A stretch of DNA of 53,176 bases from Oscillospiraceae bacterium (GCA_017439555.1 JAFSIZ010000149.1:1-53176); one strand, 5' to 3'. Shown: positions 42,876 to 52,410, counted from the stretch's first letter. Program-made: numbers and translations. The notes: a model not told the origin generated them from the letters alone.

Positions 42876-42898
42876 GACAGTGGGGACGTACATTTTTT
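42876..42898 (+). repeat. REP/RAYT-like half site
   Basis: GACAGTGGGGACGTAC followed by a T-run resembles the conserved flank of REP-associated transposase (TnpA_REP) elements in Clostridia. No transposase or second half is present here. Confidence 0.35.
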
Positions 42899-42939
42899 GG
42901 CAGCATTTGATTTCGCTTAAACTTTTTGTCAGAGACGCA

Positions 42940-42985
42940 AACACCCGATACCATCCTTTGCGGATGATATCGGGTGTTGTTTTTA
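42940..42985 (+). terminator. Terminator between the accessory lipoprotein and gmk
   Basis: AACACCCGATACCATCC (42940-42956) with GGATGATATCGGGTGTT (42962-42978), one mismatch, then GTTTTTAT. It closes the plus-strand patch; the stem may also serve minus-strand gmk, whose stop overlaps its end. Confidence 0.85.
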
Positions 42986-43546
42986 TACACTCAGGCTGAC
43001 GCCGAAGCGCTCGGCCTCTTTTGCAAGAATCTCGCGCAGAGCGGCGAGAGTGTCCTCTATCTTGTCGTTTACAAGCACATAATCATAATGCTTTGCCATG
43101 CTCTCCTCATATTCATAGCGGCGCAGACGCAGGTCGATGTCCTTTTCACCGCGACCGATAAGCCGCTCTCGGAGCACATCGATGCTTACAGGCTTTAAGT
43201 ATATCGCAACGACATCGGAAAGTATTTTCTTGAGATTGAGCGTACCCTCGACGTCTATGTCCTTTATGAGCACCTTGCCTTCGGCTGTTTTTTCCTCCAG
43301 GATTTTGCGGCTTGAGCCATACATATTCCCGTGGATCGGGCAGGTTTCAAGCATCTCACCGCGCTCGACCATCGCGTTGAATTCATCGAGTGTGACGAAA
43401 TAATAGGGGCGGCCCTGTTCCTCGCCCGGGCGCATTGCGCGCGTCGAGACCGTCGTCATAAGAGTTAGGTTGTTATATTCAGAAAGAAGCTCGTTGATGA
43501 TAGTGTTTTTGCCGACTCCGGCACTTCCCGATATGATGATAAGCAT
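42983..43546 (-). CDS. gmk: Guanylate kinase-family protein
   Basis: A 187-residue nucleoside monophosphate kinase that phosphorylates GMP to GDP. P-loop GSAGVGKN (7-14) followed by Thr; TTVSTRAMRPGE and GRPYYFVTLDEF are the GMP-binding signatures; KDIDVEGTLNLKK matches the usual D[IV]xxQGA region. Several positions differ from the housekeeping enzyme (GSAG for GPSG, EGTLN for QGAxQ), so it may be a second, specialised copy. The ATG at 43546 is used because AGAGGTG lies before it; an in-frame codon at 43561 would consume that site. Confidence 0.87.
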   Translation of the reverse strand: MLIIISGSAGVGKNTIINELLSEYNNLTLMTTVSTRAMRPGEEQGRPYYFVTLDEFNAMVERGEMLETCPIHGNMYGSSRKILEEKTAEGKVLIKDIDVEGTLNLKKILSDVVAIYLKPVSIDVLRERLIGRGEKDIDLRLRRYEYEESMAKHYDYVLVNDKIEDTLAALREILAKEAERFGVSLSV

Positions 43547-43576
43547 ATATACACCTCTCACAGATTATTGTCTTTT

Positions 43577-43605
43577 ATAATACATTATTTTTCGCCTGAA
43601 ATCAA
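43577..43605 (-). promoter_or_regulatory. Promoter of gmk
   Basis: On the minus strand, TTGATT (43605-43600), 17 bp, TATTAT (43582-43577). Confidence 0.75.
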
Positions 43606-43614
43606 GCAAAAACG

Positions 43615-43643
43615 TTGATTTTTCATATTTATAATGTTATACT
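43615..43643 (+). promoter_or_regulatory. Promoter of apgM-proS
   Basis: TTGATT (43615-43620), 17 bp, TATACT (43638-43643). It is divergent from the gmk promoter, with the two -35 boxes 9 bp apart. Confidence 0.72.
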
Positions 43644-43722
43644 AAAAGATAATTAAACTGGCTTATTGTGTCTTGCAAAAATAACTCTGCGAAATAACTC
43701 TCCGGTGAAAGGATTGATATAT

Positions 43723-44934
43723 ATGAAATATTTTGTTATGCTCGGCGACGGTATGGCAGACAGACCAATACCTGAGCTTTCCGGCAAAACGCCGCTCGGC
43801 GCGGCGAAGAAGCCGACGATGGACTATATCTCAAAGAACGGTGAGCTGGGGCTTGCCAACACTCTCTTTGAGGGAATGCCGACAGGCAGCGACATCGCAA
43901 ACCTCTGCGTTTTCGGCTATGACCCGAAGAAATACTACACAGGCAGAAGCCCGATAGAGGCGCTCGGCCTCGAGATTCCGCTTTCAGACGATGACACGGT
44001 ATTCCGCCTCAACCTCGTCAGCATCTCGACGGACGGTGAGTTTGAAGAGAAGACGATGCTCGACCACAGCTCCGACAAGATAACAAACGAAGAGGCATAT
44101 GAGCTTCTCGACGCGCTCCGCGAACGCTTTGAGACGGATGCAATCAAGATGTATCGCGGTGTCAGCTATCGCCACATTATGATATGGCGCGGAATTGATT
44201 ATAACTACACGATGATGCCGCCACACGATATCCTCGGTCAGAAGATTACGGAATACCTCCCGGGTGGACCTTATGGCAAGGAAGTCCTTGCGATGATGAA
44301 GGAAAGCTATGAGCTTCTGATGGCACATCCTGTCAATATCGCGAGAATGGAAAGAGGGCTCCGCCCTGCAAACTGCCTCTGGCTCTGGGGCGAGGGAACA
44401 AAGCCTCAGCTTTCAAGCTTCACGGAAAAGCACAAGGTTTCGGGTGCTGTCATAACGGCCGTTCCGCTCATAACAGGGCTTGCGCTCGGCATTGGGCTCA
44501 AGCCGTATTCCGTTGAAGGGGCAACGGGCGACTATTACACAAACTATAAAGGCAAGGCAGAGGCGTGTATCAAGGCATATAATGAAGGAAACGATTTCGT
44601 TTTCTGCCACGTCGAAGCACCTGACGAATGCGGACACGACGGTGATATCGAGCTCAAGGTGAAGTCCATCGAGAGAATTGATGAAGAAATCCTTGCGCCT
44701 GTCAAGAAATATCTCGATGAGAGCGGCGAGGACTATAGAATCCTTCTCCTGCCCGACCATCCGACGCCGATTGAAGCAAGAACCCATGTGATCGCGCCTG
44801 TGCCATATGTAATCTATGGCGCAGGAGCAGACAAAGCAAGCGGCCTTCCGTATACAGAGGCAGATGCGGAAAAGACAGGAAAGCTCGTTCCGCTTGCATA
44901 TAACATTATGGAAAGATTTATTAAAGGAGAATAA
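43723..44934 (+). CDS. apgM: Cofactor-independent phosphoglycerate mutase, archaeal (ApgM) type
   Basis: A 403-residue alkaline-phosphatase-superfamily enzyme that interconverts 3- and 2-phosphoglycerate. [10 protein letters not shown] (6-15) supplies the metal Asp; [14 protein letters not shown] (55-68) carries the nucleophilic Ser56; the C-terminal metal ligands are in [13 protein letters not shown] and LLPDHPTP. Some relatives are annotated as homoserine kinase, so glycolytic function is likely but not certain. The ATG at 43723 follows GAAAGGATTG; upstream extensions lack such a site. It ends 5 nt before proS. Confidence 0.88.
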   Translation: MKYFVMLGDGMADRPIPELSGKTPLGAAKKPTMDYISKNGELGLANTLFEGMPTGSDIANLCVFGYDPKKYYTGRSPIEALGLEIPLSDDDTVFRLNLVSISTDGEFEEKTMLDHSSDKITNEEAYELLDALRERFETDAIKMYRGVSYRHIMIWRGIDYNYTMMPPHDILGQKITEYLPGGPYGKEVLAMMKESYELLMAHPVNIARMERGLRPANCLWLWGEGTKPQLSSFTEKHKVSGAVITAVPLITGLALGIGLKPYSVEGATGDYYTNYKGKAEACIKAYNEGNDFVFCHVEAPDECGHDGDIELKVKSIERIDEEILAPVKKYLDESGEDYRILLLPDHPTPIEARTHVIAPVPYVIYGAGADKASGLPYTEADAEKTGKLVPLAYNIMERFIKGE

Positions 44935-44939
44935 AGATT

Positions 44940-46376
44940 ATGGCTAAAGATAAGAAGGTTGAGCAGATTACCGATATGGAGGTAGACTTTGCGCAATGGT
45001 TTACCGATGTGTGCAAAAAGGCAGAGCTTATTGACTATTCATCCATCAAGGGTGTGTTCATCTATCGCCCTTATGGCTATGCAATCTGGGAAAACATCCA
45101 GGCAATTATGGATAAGGAATTCAAGAAGCAGGGCGTTCAGAATGTCTATATGCCGCTTCTCATTCCGGAATCACTTCTCCAGAAGGAAAAGGACCACGTT
45201 GAGGGCTTTGCCCCTGAATGTGCATGGGTAACAACAGGCGGAAGCGAGCCGCTCGAGGAGAGATATGCGATCCGCCCGACTTCGGAGACGCTTTTCTGCG
45301 AGCATTTCGCAAATGTTCTCCAGTCACATCGCGATCTTCCGATGAAGTATAATCAGTGGTGCAGCGTTCTCCGTTGGGAGAAGACCTCGCGCCCGTTCCT
45401 CCGCCACCGCGAATTCCTCTGGCAGGAGGGTCACACAATCCACGCAACAGCTGAGGAGGCAAAGGAATTTACAGAGACGATGCTCGGTGTCTATGCAGAT
45501 TTCTGTGAAGACGTCCTCGCGATGCCCGTAACACGCGGACAGAAGACAGACAAGGAAAAATTCAAGGGCGCAGAGGCGACCTATACGATTGAATGTATGA
45601 TGCACGACCGCAAGGCGCTGCAGGCAGGCACATCACATTATTTCGGCGACGGCTTCGCACGTCAGTTTGAGATTCTGTTTGCCGACCGCGACAACAAGCT
45701 CAAGAATCCGCATCAGACCTCGTGGGGCGTTTCCACACGTCTCATCGGCGGCATCATTATGACCCACGGCGACAACAACGGTCTTGTTCTTCCGCCGAAG
45801 ATTGCGCCCGTTCAGGCTGTTATCATCCCGATTGCGGCACATAAGGAAGGCGTTCTCGATGCTGCGGCAGAGCTTAAGGCACGTCTTGAAAAAGCAGGAG
45901 TGCGCGTAAAGCTCGACGACAGCGACAACTCAATGGGCTGGAAGTGTGCTGAATATGAGATGAAGGGCGTTCCGCTCCGTGTTGAGTGCGGTCCGCGTGA
46001 TCTTGAGAACGGCGAATGTGTTCTTGTCCGCCGCAACGACAGAGAGAAAATCACAGTCAAGCTCGAAAATCTTGAAAGCGCAGTTGCAGAGCAGCTTCAG
46101 GCAGTACACGACGGCCTCTTTGCAAGAGCAAAGAAGAACCTCGAGGATCACATCTATCCTGCATATTCTCTCGAGGAAGCGCGTGAGCTTCAGGAGAAGA
46201 ACGGCGGCTTCGTCAAGACAATGTGGTGCGGCGAGCTCGATTGCGAGCTTGCAATGAAGGAGCAGGCAGGAATGTCCAGCCGTTGCATCCCGTTTGCACA
46301 GGAAAAGCTTTCAGATGTATGCCCGATATGCGGCAAGCCTGCAAAGCATATGATTTATTGGGGCGTAGCATACTAA
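44940..46376 (+). CDS. proS: Prolyl-tRNA synthetase, type 3 (archaeal/eukaryote-like)
   Basis: A 478-residue class II aminoacyl-tRNA synthetase that charges tRNA-Pro. It lacks the long editing insertion of the bacterial type 1 enzyme. Motif 2 is [29 protein letters not shown] ([24 protein letters not shown]); motif 3 is [21 protein letters not shown]. The C-terminal zinc-ribbon has CGELDCE and [10 protein letters not shown] and ends in the family-typical aromatic WGVAY. It is cotranscribed with apgM. No T-box leader is seen. Confidence 0.95.
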   Translation: MAKDKKVEQITDMEVDFAQWFTDVCKKAELIDYSSIKGVFIYRPYGYAIWENIQAIMDKEFKKQGVQNVYMPLLIPESLLQKEKDHVEGFAPECAWVTTGGSEPLEERYAIRPTSETLFCEHFANVLQSHRDLPMKYNQWCSVLRWEKTSRPFLRHREFLWQEGHTIHATAEEAKEFTETMLGVYADFCEDVLAMPVTRGQKTDKEKFKGAEATYTIECMMHDRKALQAGTSHYFGDGFARQFEILFADRDNKLKNPHQTSWGVSTRLIGGIIMTHGDNNGLVLPPKIAPVQAVIIPIAAHKEGVLDAAAELKARLEKAGVRVKLDDSDNSMGWKCAEYEMKGVPLRVECGPRDLENGECVLVRRNDREKITVKLENLESAVAEQLQAVHDGLFARAKKNLEDHIYPAYSLEEARELQEKNGGFVKTMWCGELDCELAMKEQAGMSSRCIPFAQEKLSDVCPICGKPAKHMIYWGVAY

Positions 46377-46421
46377 GTCGTTCAAGTGCCTGCACTTGAG
46401 CGAAGTGAATAGTGAATAGTT

Positions 46422-46473
46422 AAGGCTTCCCCTTGAGGGGAAGCTGTCACCGCAGGTGACTGATGAGGTGTAG
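46422..46473 (+). repeat. Palindromic REP/MITE-like element between proS and argS
   Basis: CTTCCCCTTGAGGGGAAG palindrome, then hairpin GTCACC-GCA-GGTGAC, then GATGAGGTGT. It is the same family as the in-gene copy at 11543-11590. It is preceded by AGTGAATAGTGAATAG microrepeats (46405-46420). The rest of 46377-46595 has no gene; the argS ribosome site AAGGAG is near its end. Confidence 0.85.
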
Positions 46474-46595
46474 CCGATTTATCGGCGTGTTAGGCGTCAA
46501 ACTAACTTTTTTGCCTCATCCGGTTTTGCTTTGCAAAGCCTGTCTTTCCCTTTTTTGGGGGGAGGCTCAAACTCAAATTTAAGGAGTTATACCCT

Positions 46596-48362
46596 ATGAA
46601 AACATTGAAGAATAAGCTGACGGCGGTTGTTGAAGAGGCATTCGTCGCGGCAGGCTATGATAAATCTCTCGGTGCGGTCACGTTCTCCGATCGCCCCGAC
46701 CTTTGCCAGTTTCAGTGCAACGGTGCGCTGACGGGCGCAAAGCTCCACAGAAAGGCGCCGATGATGATTGCAAACGATGTTCTTGCGCGCCTTGCAGACA
46801 ACGAAATATTCAAAAGCGTAACGGTTGCGCCTCCGGGCTTTATAAATATCATCCTCTCCGATGAATTCATCGCAGAGGAGGCAGGTAAAATGGTTGAGAG
46901 CGAGCGCCTCAGCCTGCCTGTTATGGATGAAAAGACAATCGTTGTTGACTATGGCGGTCCTAACGTCGCAAAGCCGCTCCACGTCGGGCATCTTCGCGCG
47001 GCTATCATCGGCGAGACTTTAAAGCGTCTTGCGCGTTTCCTCGGTCACAACGTCATCGGTGATGTTCACCTCGGCGACTGGGGGCTTCAGATGGGGCTAA
47101 TTATCTCAGAGCTTGAGCGTGAGCAGCCCTCTCTCTGCTATTTCGATGAGAGCTATACAGGCGAGTATCCGGCGGAATCGCCCGTTTCGATAGACGATCT
47201 TTCGCGCCTCTACCCTCAGGCATCCGCTCGCTCAAAGGAGGATGAGGAGTTCCGCGCACGCGCAATGAAGGCGACATATGACCTTCAGAACGGCAGGGCA
47301 GGCTATGTCGCGCTCTGGAAGAAGTTCCTCGAGGTGTCGGTTGCAGACCTCAAGCGCAGCTATGCGCGCCTCGGTGTTGATTTTGACAAGTGGCTCGGTG
47401 AGAGCGATGCAGATCCTTATGTTCCGGGGCTTCTCAAGACACTCGAGGACAAAAAGCTCACATACTTGAGCGACGGTGCGCTCATCGCAGACGTTGCAGA
47501 GGAGACAGACGATGAGCCGATGCCCCCTGTTATAATCAGCAAATCAGATGGCTCTGCCCTCTATGCGACAACCGACCTTGCGACAATCGTTCAGCGTATG
47601 GCAGATTTCAACCCGGACGAGATGTGGTATGTTGTTGACAGCCGCCAGTCGATGCACTTCAAGCAGGTTTTCCGCCTCGCTAAGAAGGCAGAGCTCGTGC
47701 GCCCGGAAACAGAGCTTTTCCACGTCGGCTTCGGCACGATGAACGGAAAGGACGGCAAGCCTTATAAGACACGTGAAGGCGGCGTTATGAGCCTTTCTGT
47801 CCTCATTGATTCGGCGAAGGCTGCGGCAAAGGAGAGAATTGATGCCTCCGAAACCGCGAAGGAGCTTTCAGACGAAGAGCGCTCGGCGATTGCCGAAACT
47901 GTCGGCATTGCGGCAATAAAATTCGGCGACCTCATAAACCACCGCTCACGCGATTATATATTCGATCTCGATCGCTTCCTCGCAACAGAGGGAAAGACAG
48001 GCCCCTATCTCCAGTATACGGTTGTGCGCCTCAGCTCACTGCTCGCAAAGGCAGAGGCAGCAGGTGCTCTTCCCGGAAAGATAATTGCGCCGGAGAGCGA
48101 CACAGAGCGCGAGCTTCTTATAAAGCTCTTCTCTGTCGGCGATGTTCTCATCCGCGCATTTGAGGACAAGACACCAAACGCAATCTGCGAGGTAATGTTT
48201 GATGTTGCAGGACTCTTTAACCGCTTCTATTTTGAAAACAAAATCCTTGCAAACGAAAATGTTGCACAGCGTGCATCGTGGCTCCGCATTGTCGAGCTTG
48301 TGCGCAGAATGCTCATAACACTTCTCGATATCTTCTCAACAGATGTTCCGGAAAGAATGTAA
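46596..48362 (+). CDS. argS: Arginyl-tRNA synthetase
   Basis: A 588-residue class I synthetase. N-terminal Arg-specific add-1 domain (about 1-100) with PPGFINIILSD; catalytic HIGH motif as HVGH (129-132) in NVAKPLHVGHLRAAIIGE; a KMSKS-equivalent region GKPYKTREGGVMSL; C-terminal DALR anticodon domain from YLQYTVVRLSSL to the end (TDVPERM). AAGGAG precedes the ATG. Separated from proS by a REP-like repeat. Confidence 0.96.
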   Translation: MKTLKNKLTAVVEEAFVAAGYDKSLGAVTFSDRPDLCQFQCNGALTGAKLHRKAPMMIANDVLARLADNEIFKSVTVAPPGFINIILSDEFIAEEAGKMVESERLSLPVMDEKTIVVDYGGPNVAKPLHVGHLRAAIIGETLKRLARFLGHNVIGDVHLGDWGLQMGLIISELEREQPSLCYFDESYTGEYPAESPVSIDDLSRLYPQASARSKEDEEFRARAMKATYDLQNGRAGYVALWKKFLEVSVADLKRSYARLGVDFDKWLGESDADPYVPGLLKTLEDKKLTYLSDGALIADVAEETDDEPMPPVIISKSDGSALYATTDLATIVQRMADFNPDEMWYVVDSRQSMHFKQVFRLAKKAELVRPETELFHVGFGTMNGKDGKPYKTREGGVMSLSVLIDSAKAAAKERIDASETAKELSDEERSAIAETVGIAAIKFGDLINHRSRDYIFDLDRFLATEGKTGPYLQYTVVRLSSLLAKAEAAGALPGKIIAPESDTERELLIKLFSVGDVLIRAFEDKTPNAICEVMFDVAGLFNRFYFENKILANENVAQRASWLRIVELVRRMLITLLDIFSTDVPERM

Positions 48363-48415
48363 TAATCGATAAACTGCGCGAGACTTTCTCTTTCATAAAG
48401 CAAAGGTGATTTCAA

Positions 48416-49771
48416 ATGGATAAAACTCTTTCCGACAAACCGATGTTTTCGAACCGCGATCTTGTGAACCTCACAATACCGCTGATTTTCGATGCACTTC
48501 TCGTCATCGCGGCAGGTGTTGTTGACACGGCGATGGTGTCGAGCGCAGGTGAGGCGGCGGTTTCGGGTGTTTCGCTTGTCGATTCGCTCAACCTCCTCTT
48601 TGTCACGATATTCAATGCGCTTGCGACAGGCGGTGTCGTCGTCACAAGTCAGTATATCGGCAAGGGCGATGTTGAAAACGCAAACCGCTCCGCGAATCAG
48701 GTTTTTTATTTGCTACTCTCCTTTTCTCTCGTGCTCACATTGCTTCTGATGTGCTTTATTCCGCAGCTTCTGAATCTCGTATACAGCGGAATCGAAGCGG
48801 ATGTCTTTGAAAACGCGCGCACCTATTTTTTCTGGATACTTCTCGGCTATCCGTTTCTTGCAGTCGGTAACTGCTGCACGGCGCTTATGCGTTCGATGGG
48901 AAAAAACAGGCTTTCCGTCATTCTCACATCCGGCTACAACATTCTCAATGTAATCGGAAACGCTATCCTTATCTATGGTTTTGATATGGGCGTTGCAGGT
49001 GCGGCGATATCGACATCCTTATCCCGTGTTATATTCGCAATCGCAGGAGTGTGGATTATGCACGACCGCCACCTCAAGGTCTGTTTTGACAAGCTTTATA
49101 AGGTGTGCATAGATGGTGATATGCTCAAACGCATAATCATAATCGGAGGCGGCAACGGCATTGAGCAAGGTCTTTTTCAGGTTGGAAAGGTTCTTGTCGC
49201 AAGTCTTGTTTCCTCACTCGGAACAATTGCAATTGCCGCAAATTCCGTTGCCTCAACAGTCACTAATATCGGGTGGTCAACAATCGGTGCATTCTCGACA
49301 TCGCTTCTGCCGATAGTCGGGCAATGTATGGGCGCAGGAAAGACAGCGCAGGCAAAGATGTATTCAAAGAAAATGTTCCGCGCTGCATCGGTTGCTGTCA
49401 TAATCCTTTTCGGTTTAATTTTCCTTTTGCGCAATCAGCTTGTGCTTCTGTTCAGTTTTGAAGAAGAGGCGCTTCGGGAGGCGGCGTACTACACAGGGGT
49501 CGCATCACTTTTCACAATTCTTTCCGGCTATTCCTGGTCTTTTCTTCCTATGGCGACCTTCCGCGCATCAGGCGACACGAAATATGCAGTGTGCCTTGCT
49601 GTCGGAACGATGTTTGCTTTCCGTGTAGGGCTTGCATATCTGCTCAACTATTTATTTGATCTCGGGCTTCTTGCCGTCTGGATAGGTATGTGGACAGATT
49701 GGTTCTGCCGCTCCTGCGTAAACAGAATCCATTTCTATCGCGGAAAATGGATGAACAAAAAAGTAATATAG
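48416..49771 (+). CDS. MATE-family multidrug/organic cation efflux protein (first of tandem pair)
   Basis: A 451-residue integral membrane protein with about 12 helices in two homologous halves. PLIFDALLVIAAGVVDTAMV and GVVVTSQYIGKGD are MATE signatures of the N-lobe; GNGIEQGLFQ and GQCMGAGKTAQAK of the C-lobe. It exports drugs or metabolites using Na+ or H+ gradients. CAAAGGTGA precedes the ATG, 54 nt after argS. The next gene is a close paralog. Confidence 0.92.
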   Translation: MDKTLSDKPMFSNRDLVNLTIPLIFDALLVIAAGVVDTAMVSSAGEAAVSGVSLVDSLNLLFVTIFNALATGGVVVTSQYIGKGDVENANRSANQVFYLLLSFSLVLTLLLMCFIPQLLNLVYSGIEADVFENARTYFFWILLGYPFLAVGNCCTALMRSMGKNRLSVILTSGYNILNVIGNAILIYGFDMGVAGAAISTSLSRVIFAIAGVWIMHDRHLKVCFDKLYKVCIDGDMLKRIIIIGGGNGIEQGLFQVGKVLVASLVSSLGTIAIAANSVASTVTNIGWSTIGAFSTSLLPIVGQCMGAGKTAQAKMYSKKMFRAASVAVIILFGLIFLLRNQLVLLFSFEEEALREAAYYTGVASLFTILSGYSWSFLPMATFRASGDTKYAVCLAVGTMFAFRVGLAYLLNYLFDLGLLAVWIGMWTDWFCRSCVNRIHFYRGKWMNKKVI

Positions 49772-49787
49772 ATAATTGAAAAACAAA

Positions 49788-49814
49788 CGGCTTTCCTATT
49801 TGGGAGGAAAGCCG
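49788..49814. other. Hairpin between the tandem MATE genes
   Basis: CGGCTTTCC (49788-49796) with GGAAAGCCG (49806-49814). No U-run follows, so it is not a standard terminator. Its right arm holds GGGAGGAAAG-like purines 17 nt before the next ATG and may affect translation of the second pump. Confidence 0.55.
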
Positions 49815-49830
49815 ATGTTGAGGCTTTTAT

Positions 49831-51189
49831 ATGAACAAAACAAACACAATTTCACAACCTATGTTTTCAAACAGTCAGCTTGTTGCGCTTGCTGTTCCGA
49901 TTGTCATTGATGCCCTGCTTGCGATTGCGGCAGGTCTCGTCGACTCGGCGATGGTGTCGAGCGCAGGTGAAGCCGCAGTTTCGGGCATCTCGCTTGTTGA
50001 CTCGCTCAACCTGATGTTCATTCTTCTCTTCAATGCGGTGACAACGGGCGGTGTTGTCGTTACAAGCCAGTATATCGGAAGCCGCAATATCGAGCGGGCA
50101 AAATGCAGCGCAAATCAGCTTCTCTATGGCTCGACTGCGATGGCGACATTTCTTATGCTTGTGCTCATATTCTTCATTCCTCAGACGATAACGCTCGTCT
50201 ACGGCGCTCTTGAAGCAGACGTTTTTGAAAGCGCGAAAATATATTTCTTCTGGACACTTATAGGATATCCGTTTTTCGCAATCGGTTCGTCCTGCACAGC
50301 ACTTTTGCGTGCTCAGGCAAAGAGCTCGCTTGCGCTCTGGATTACGGGCGGCGTCAATATACTCAACGTCATCGGAAACGCCATCCTCATCTACGGCCTC
50401 GATATGGGTGTCGCAGGTGCGGCAATTTCAACGACTTTTGCTCGCTTGGTCTGGGCAGTTGCAGGTCTTATCATTCTCCACAACAAGGAGCTTACGGTTC
50501 ATTTTGAAAATCTTCTCAAATTCAAGCTCGATTTCGATATTCTCAAGCGCGTTATGACGATAGGCGGCGCAAACGGCCTTGAAAACGGTCTTTTCCAGGC
50601 CGGAAAGCTTCTCGTTGCAAGCCTTGTCGCATCCTTCGGAACAATCGCAATCGCGGCAAACTCCGTCGCAAACACGCTCTGCAACATCGGCTGGACGACG
50701 GTCGGAAGCTTCGGAACGGTGCTGCTCACAGTCGTCGGGCAATGTATGGGCGCAAAAGAGACGGAGCAGGCGAAGATGTATACGAAAAAGATTGTAAACT
50801 TCTGCATTATCCTTGTCTTTGTTCTGTTCGGAAGTGTATTCCTCTTCCGCAATCAGCTTGTGCAGATATTTGATTTCGGCGAAGAGGCGCTGCGCGAATC
50901 CGCAAGAATAACGGGTATCGGTGCGCTCCTCACAATAGCATCCGTATATTCGTGGTCATTCATACCCGTTGCGGCCTATCGCGCTGCAGGTGATACGAAG
51001 TATGCAGTCATTCTCGCGGTGTCGAGTATGTTCACCTTCCGCGTCGGGCTTTCCTATCTCCTCGGTCATTTCTTCAATATGGGGCTTGTCGGCGTATGGA
51101 TAGGTATGTGGGGCGACTGGACCTGCCGCACGATATTCAATGTCATCCGATACCGAAGCGGAAAATGGCTTGAGAAAAAGGTCATATAA
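49831..51189 (+). CDS. MATE-family efflux protein (second of tandem pair)
   Basis: A 452-residue paralog of the preceding pump. The stretches VSSAGEAAVSG, LVDSLNL, TGGVVVTSQYIG and GQCMGA are nearly identical in both, and both proteins end in a basic KKVI; a recent tandem duplication is likely. Twelve helices are predicted. The ribosome site is weak (TTGAGG). Divergent loops between the halves suggest the two copies may prefer different substrates or may pair. Confidence 0.92.
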   Translation: MNKTNTISQPMFSNSQLVALAVPIVIDALLAIAAGLVDSAMVSSAGEAAVSGISLVDSLNLMFILLFNAVTTGGVVVTSQYIGSRNIERAKCSANQLLYGSTAMATFLMLVLIFFIPQTITLVYGALEADVFESAKIYFFWTLIGYPFFAIGSSCTALLRAQAKSSLALWITGGVNILNVIGNAILIYGLDMGVAGAAISTTFARLVWAVAGLIILHNKELTVHFENLLKFKLDFDILKRVMTIGGANGLENGLFQAGKLLVASLVASFGTIAIAANSVANTLCNIGWTTVGSFGTVLLTVVGQCMGAKETEQAKMYTKKIVNFCIILVFVLFGSVFLFRNQLVQIFDFGEEALRESARITGIGALLTIASVYSWSFIPVAAYRAAGDTKYAVILAVSSMFTFRVGLSYLLGHFFNMGLVGVWIGMWGDWTCRTIFNVIRYRSGKWLEKKVI

Positions 51190-51220
51190 AAATTTTTATA
51201 AAATTTTAGCTGTGAAATTT

Positions 51221-51254
51221 TGCGATGCGCTGTATATGGCGCATCGCATTTTTT
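51221..51254 (+). terminator. Terminator after the MATE pair
   Basis: TGCGATGCGC (51221-51230) with GCGCATCGCA (51239-51248), then TTTTTT. Confidence 0.93.
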
Positions 51255-51340
51255 GTTATGGAAGTGTGTGCTTTTATTTCCTTGTGCGGCAAAATATCCG
51301 CCGGTTTTCTGCATATATTAAAGCTTGAAAGGAGGAAAAT

Positions 51341-52333
51341 ATGCAAAAAACAAAAAATTCAATTAAAATTTTTGCCGCTGTTATCATATGTTTTTCATTT
51401 ATAATAACGGCAAGCGCCGCAAACGAGCTCATACCGCTCGGCCATACGACCGGCATAGTTTTAAGCTCAGATGGCGCAATGGTTGTTGGTTTTTCCGATA
51501 CAACGCTGCCGAGCCCCTGCAAAGCCGCAGGAATAAAGGTGGGCGACGTCATAAAAAGCATCGGCGGTGTGCCTGTGCATTCAAACGGGGATTTGCGCAA
51601 GGCTGTTCTCGCGTCATCGGGAAAAGAGCTTACGGTTGAGTATCTTCGCGACGGAAAGCTCTGCTCTGCGCAGATAACTCCGCAAAAAGGAGAAAACGGC
51701 GAATATGTCATCGGCGTGATGATACGCGACGGGCTTGCAGGCATCGGCACAATGACCTATTATGACCCTGAAACAAAAACCTATGGCGCGCTCGGCCACG
51801 GCGTGTCAGATGGCGAGACAAACGTGCTCATACCGATAGAAGACGGCTCGCTGCTCAATTCGACGGTTGCCGACGTCAAAAAAGGAAAGCCGGGAAGCCC
51901 GGGTGAGCTGATAGGCGAATATGAACCGAAAAACAGCTTCGCCGATATAAAGAAGAATACCGATTGCGGAATTTTCGGAAAAATCAGCAATGAAGCAAAG
52001 CTCGGTGAAGGTATGAAATATCCTGTGGCAGCAAAGGAAGAGATCAAGCGCGGCGCGGCGACTATTCTTTCAAACATCGAGGGCGATGAGGTCAGGGAAT
52101 ATAGCGTTGAGATAACAAGCATCTATTTTGATGGCGAAAAGACGAAAAATATGCTTGTCCGCGTGACAGACCCTGAGCTTCTCGCAAAAACGGGAGGCAT
52201 AGTCCGCGGAATGAGCGGAAGTCCGATTTTGCAGAACGGAAAACTCGTCGGCGCGGTAACACACGTTCTCGTCAACGACCCGAAAAAAGGATACGCAATT
52301 TTTATAGAAAATATGCTTGACGCCGCGGCGTAA
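51341..52333 (+). CDS. spoIVB: SpoIVB-type sporulation serine protease (peptidase S55)
   Basis: A 330-residue exported protease. A signal/anchor helix (10-27) is followed by a PDZ domain (about 35-110: GFSDTTLPSPCKAAGIKVGD) and the S55 domain. The catalytic triad lines up with the B. subtilis enzyme: His153 in LGHGVSD, Asp277 in RVTDPEL, Ser292 in GMSGSP, 15 residues after the Asp as in SpoIVB. In spores it signals from the forespore to activate sigma-K processing. It is shorter than the 426-residue B. subtilis protein, mainly at the N-terminus. AAAGGAGG precedes the ATG. The organism is therefore probably a spore former. Confidence 0.93.
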   Translation: MQKTKNSIKIFAAVIICFSFIITASAANELIPLGHTTGIVLSSDGAMVVGFSDTTLPSPCKAAGIKVGDVIKSIGGVPVHSNGDLRKAVLASSGKELTVEYLRDGKLCSAQITPQKGENGEYVIGVMIRDGLAGIGTMTYYDPETKTYGALGHGVSDGETNVLIPIEDGSLLNSTVADVKKGKPGSPGELIGEYEPKNSFADIKKNTDCGIFGKISNEAKLGEGMKYPVAAKEEIKRGAATILSNIEGDEVREYSVEITSIYFDGEKTKNMLVRVTDPELLAKTGGIVRGMSGSPILQNGKLVGAVTHVLVNDPKKGYAIFIENMLDAAA

Positions 52334-52347
52334 AAGTAAATTAAACA

Positions 52348-52387
52348 AATCGGGAATAGAAATCCGGTTGGATTTCTATTCCCAATT
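52348..52387. terminator. Long hairpin between spoIVB and the lysR gene
   Basis: Perfect 14-bp stem GGGAATAGAAATCC (52352-52365) with GGATTTCTATTCCC (52370-52383), loop GGTT, flanked by weakly paired AAT/ATT. U-runs are short on both sides, so termination of the convergent genes is plausible but not certain. Confidence 0.65.
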
Positions 52388-52410
52388 ATGCTTTGAGTTT
52401 TTGTTCCTTT

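Noticed and set aside
46377..46595. T-box riboswitch before argS (and before proS)
   Set aside because: No conserved T-box sequence, specifier stem or terminator/antiterminator pair is seen; the gap holds a REP-like repeat.
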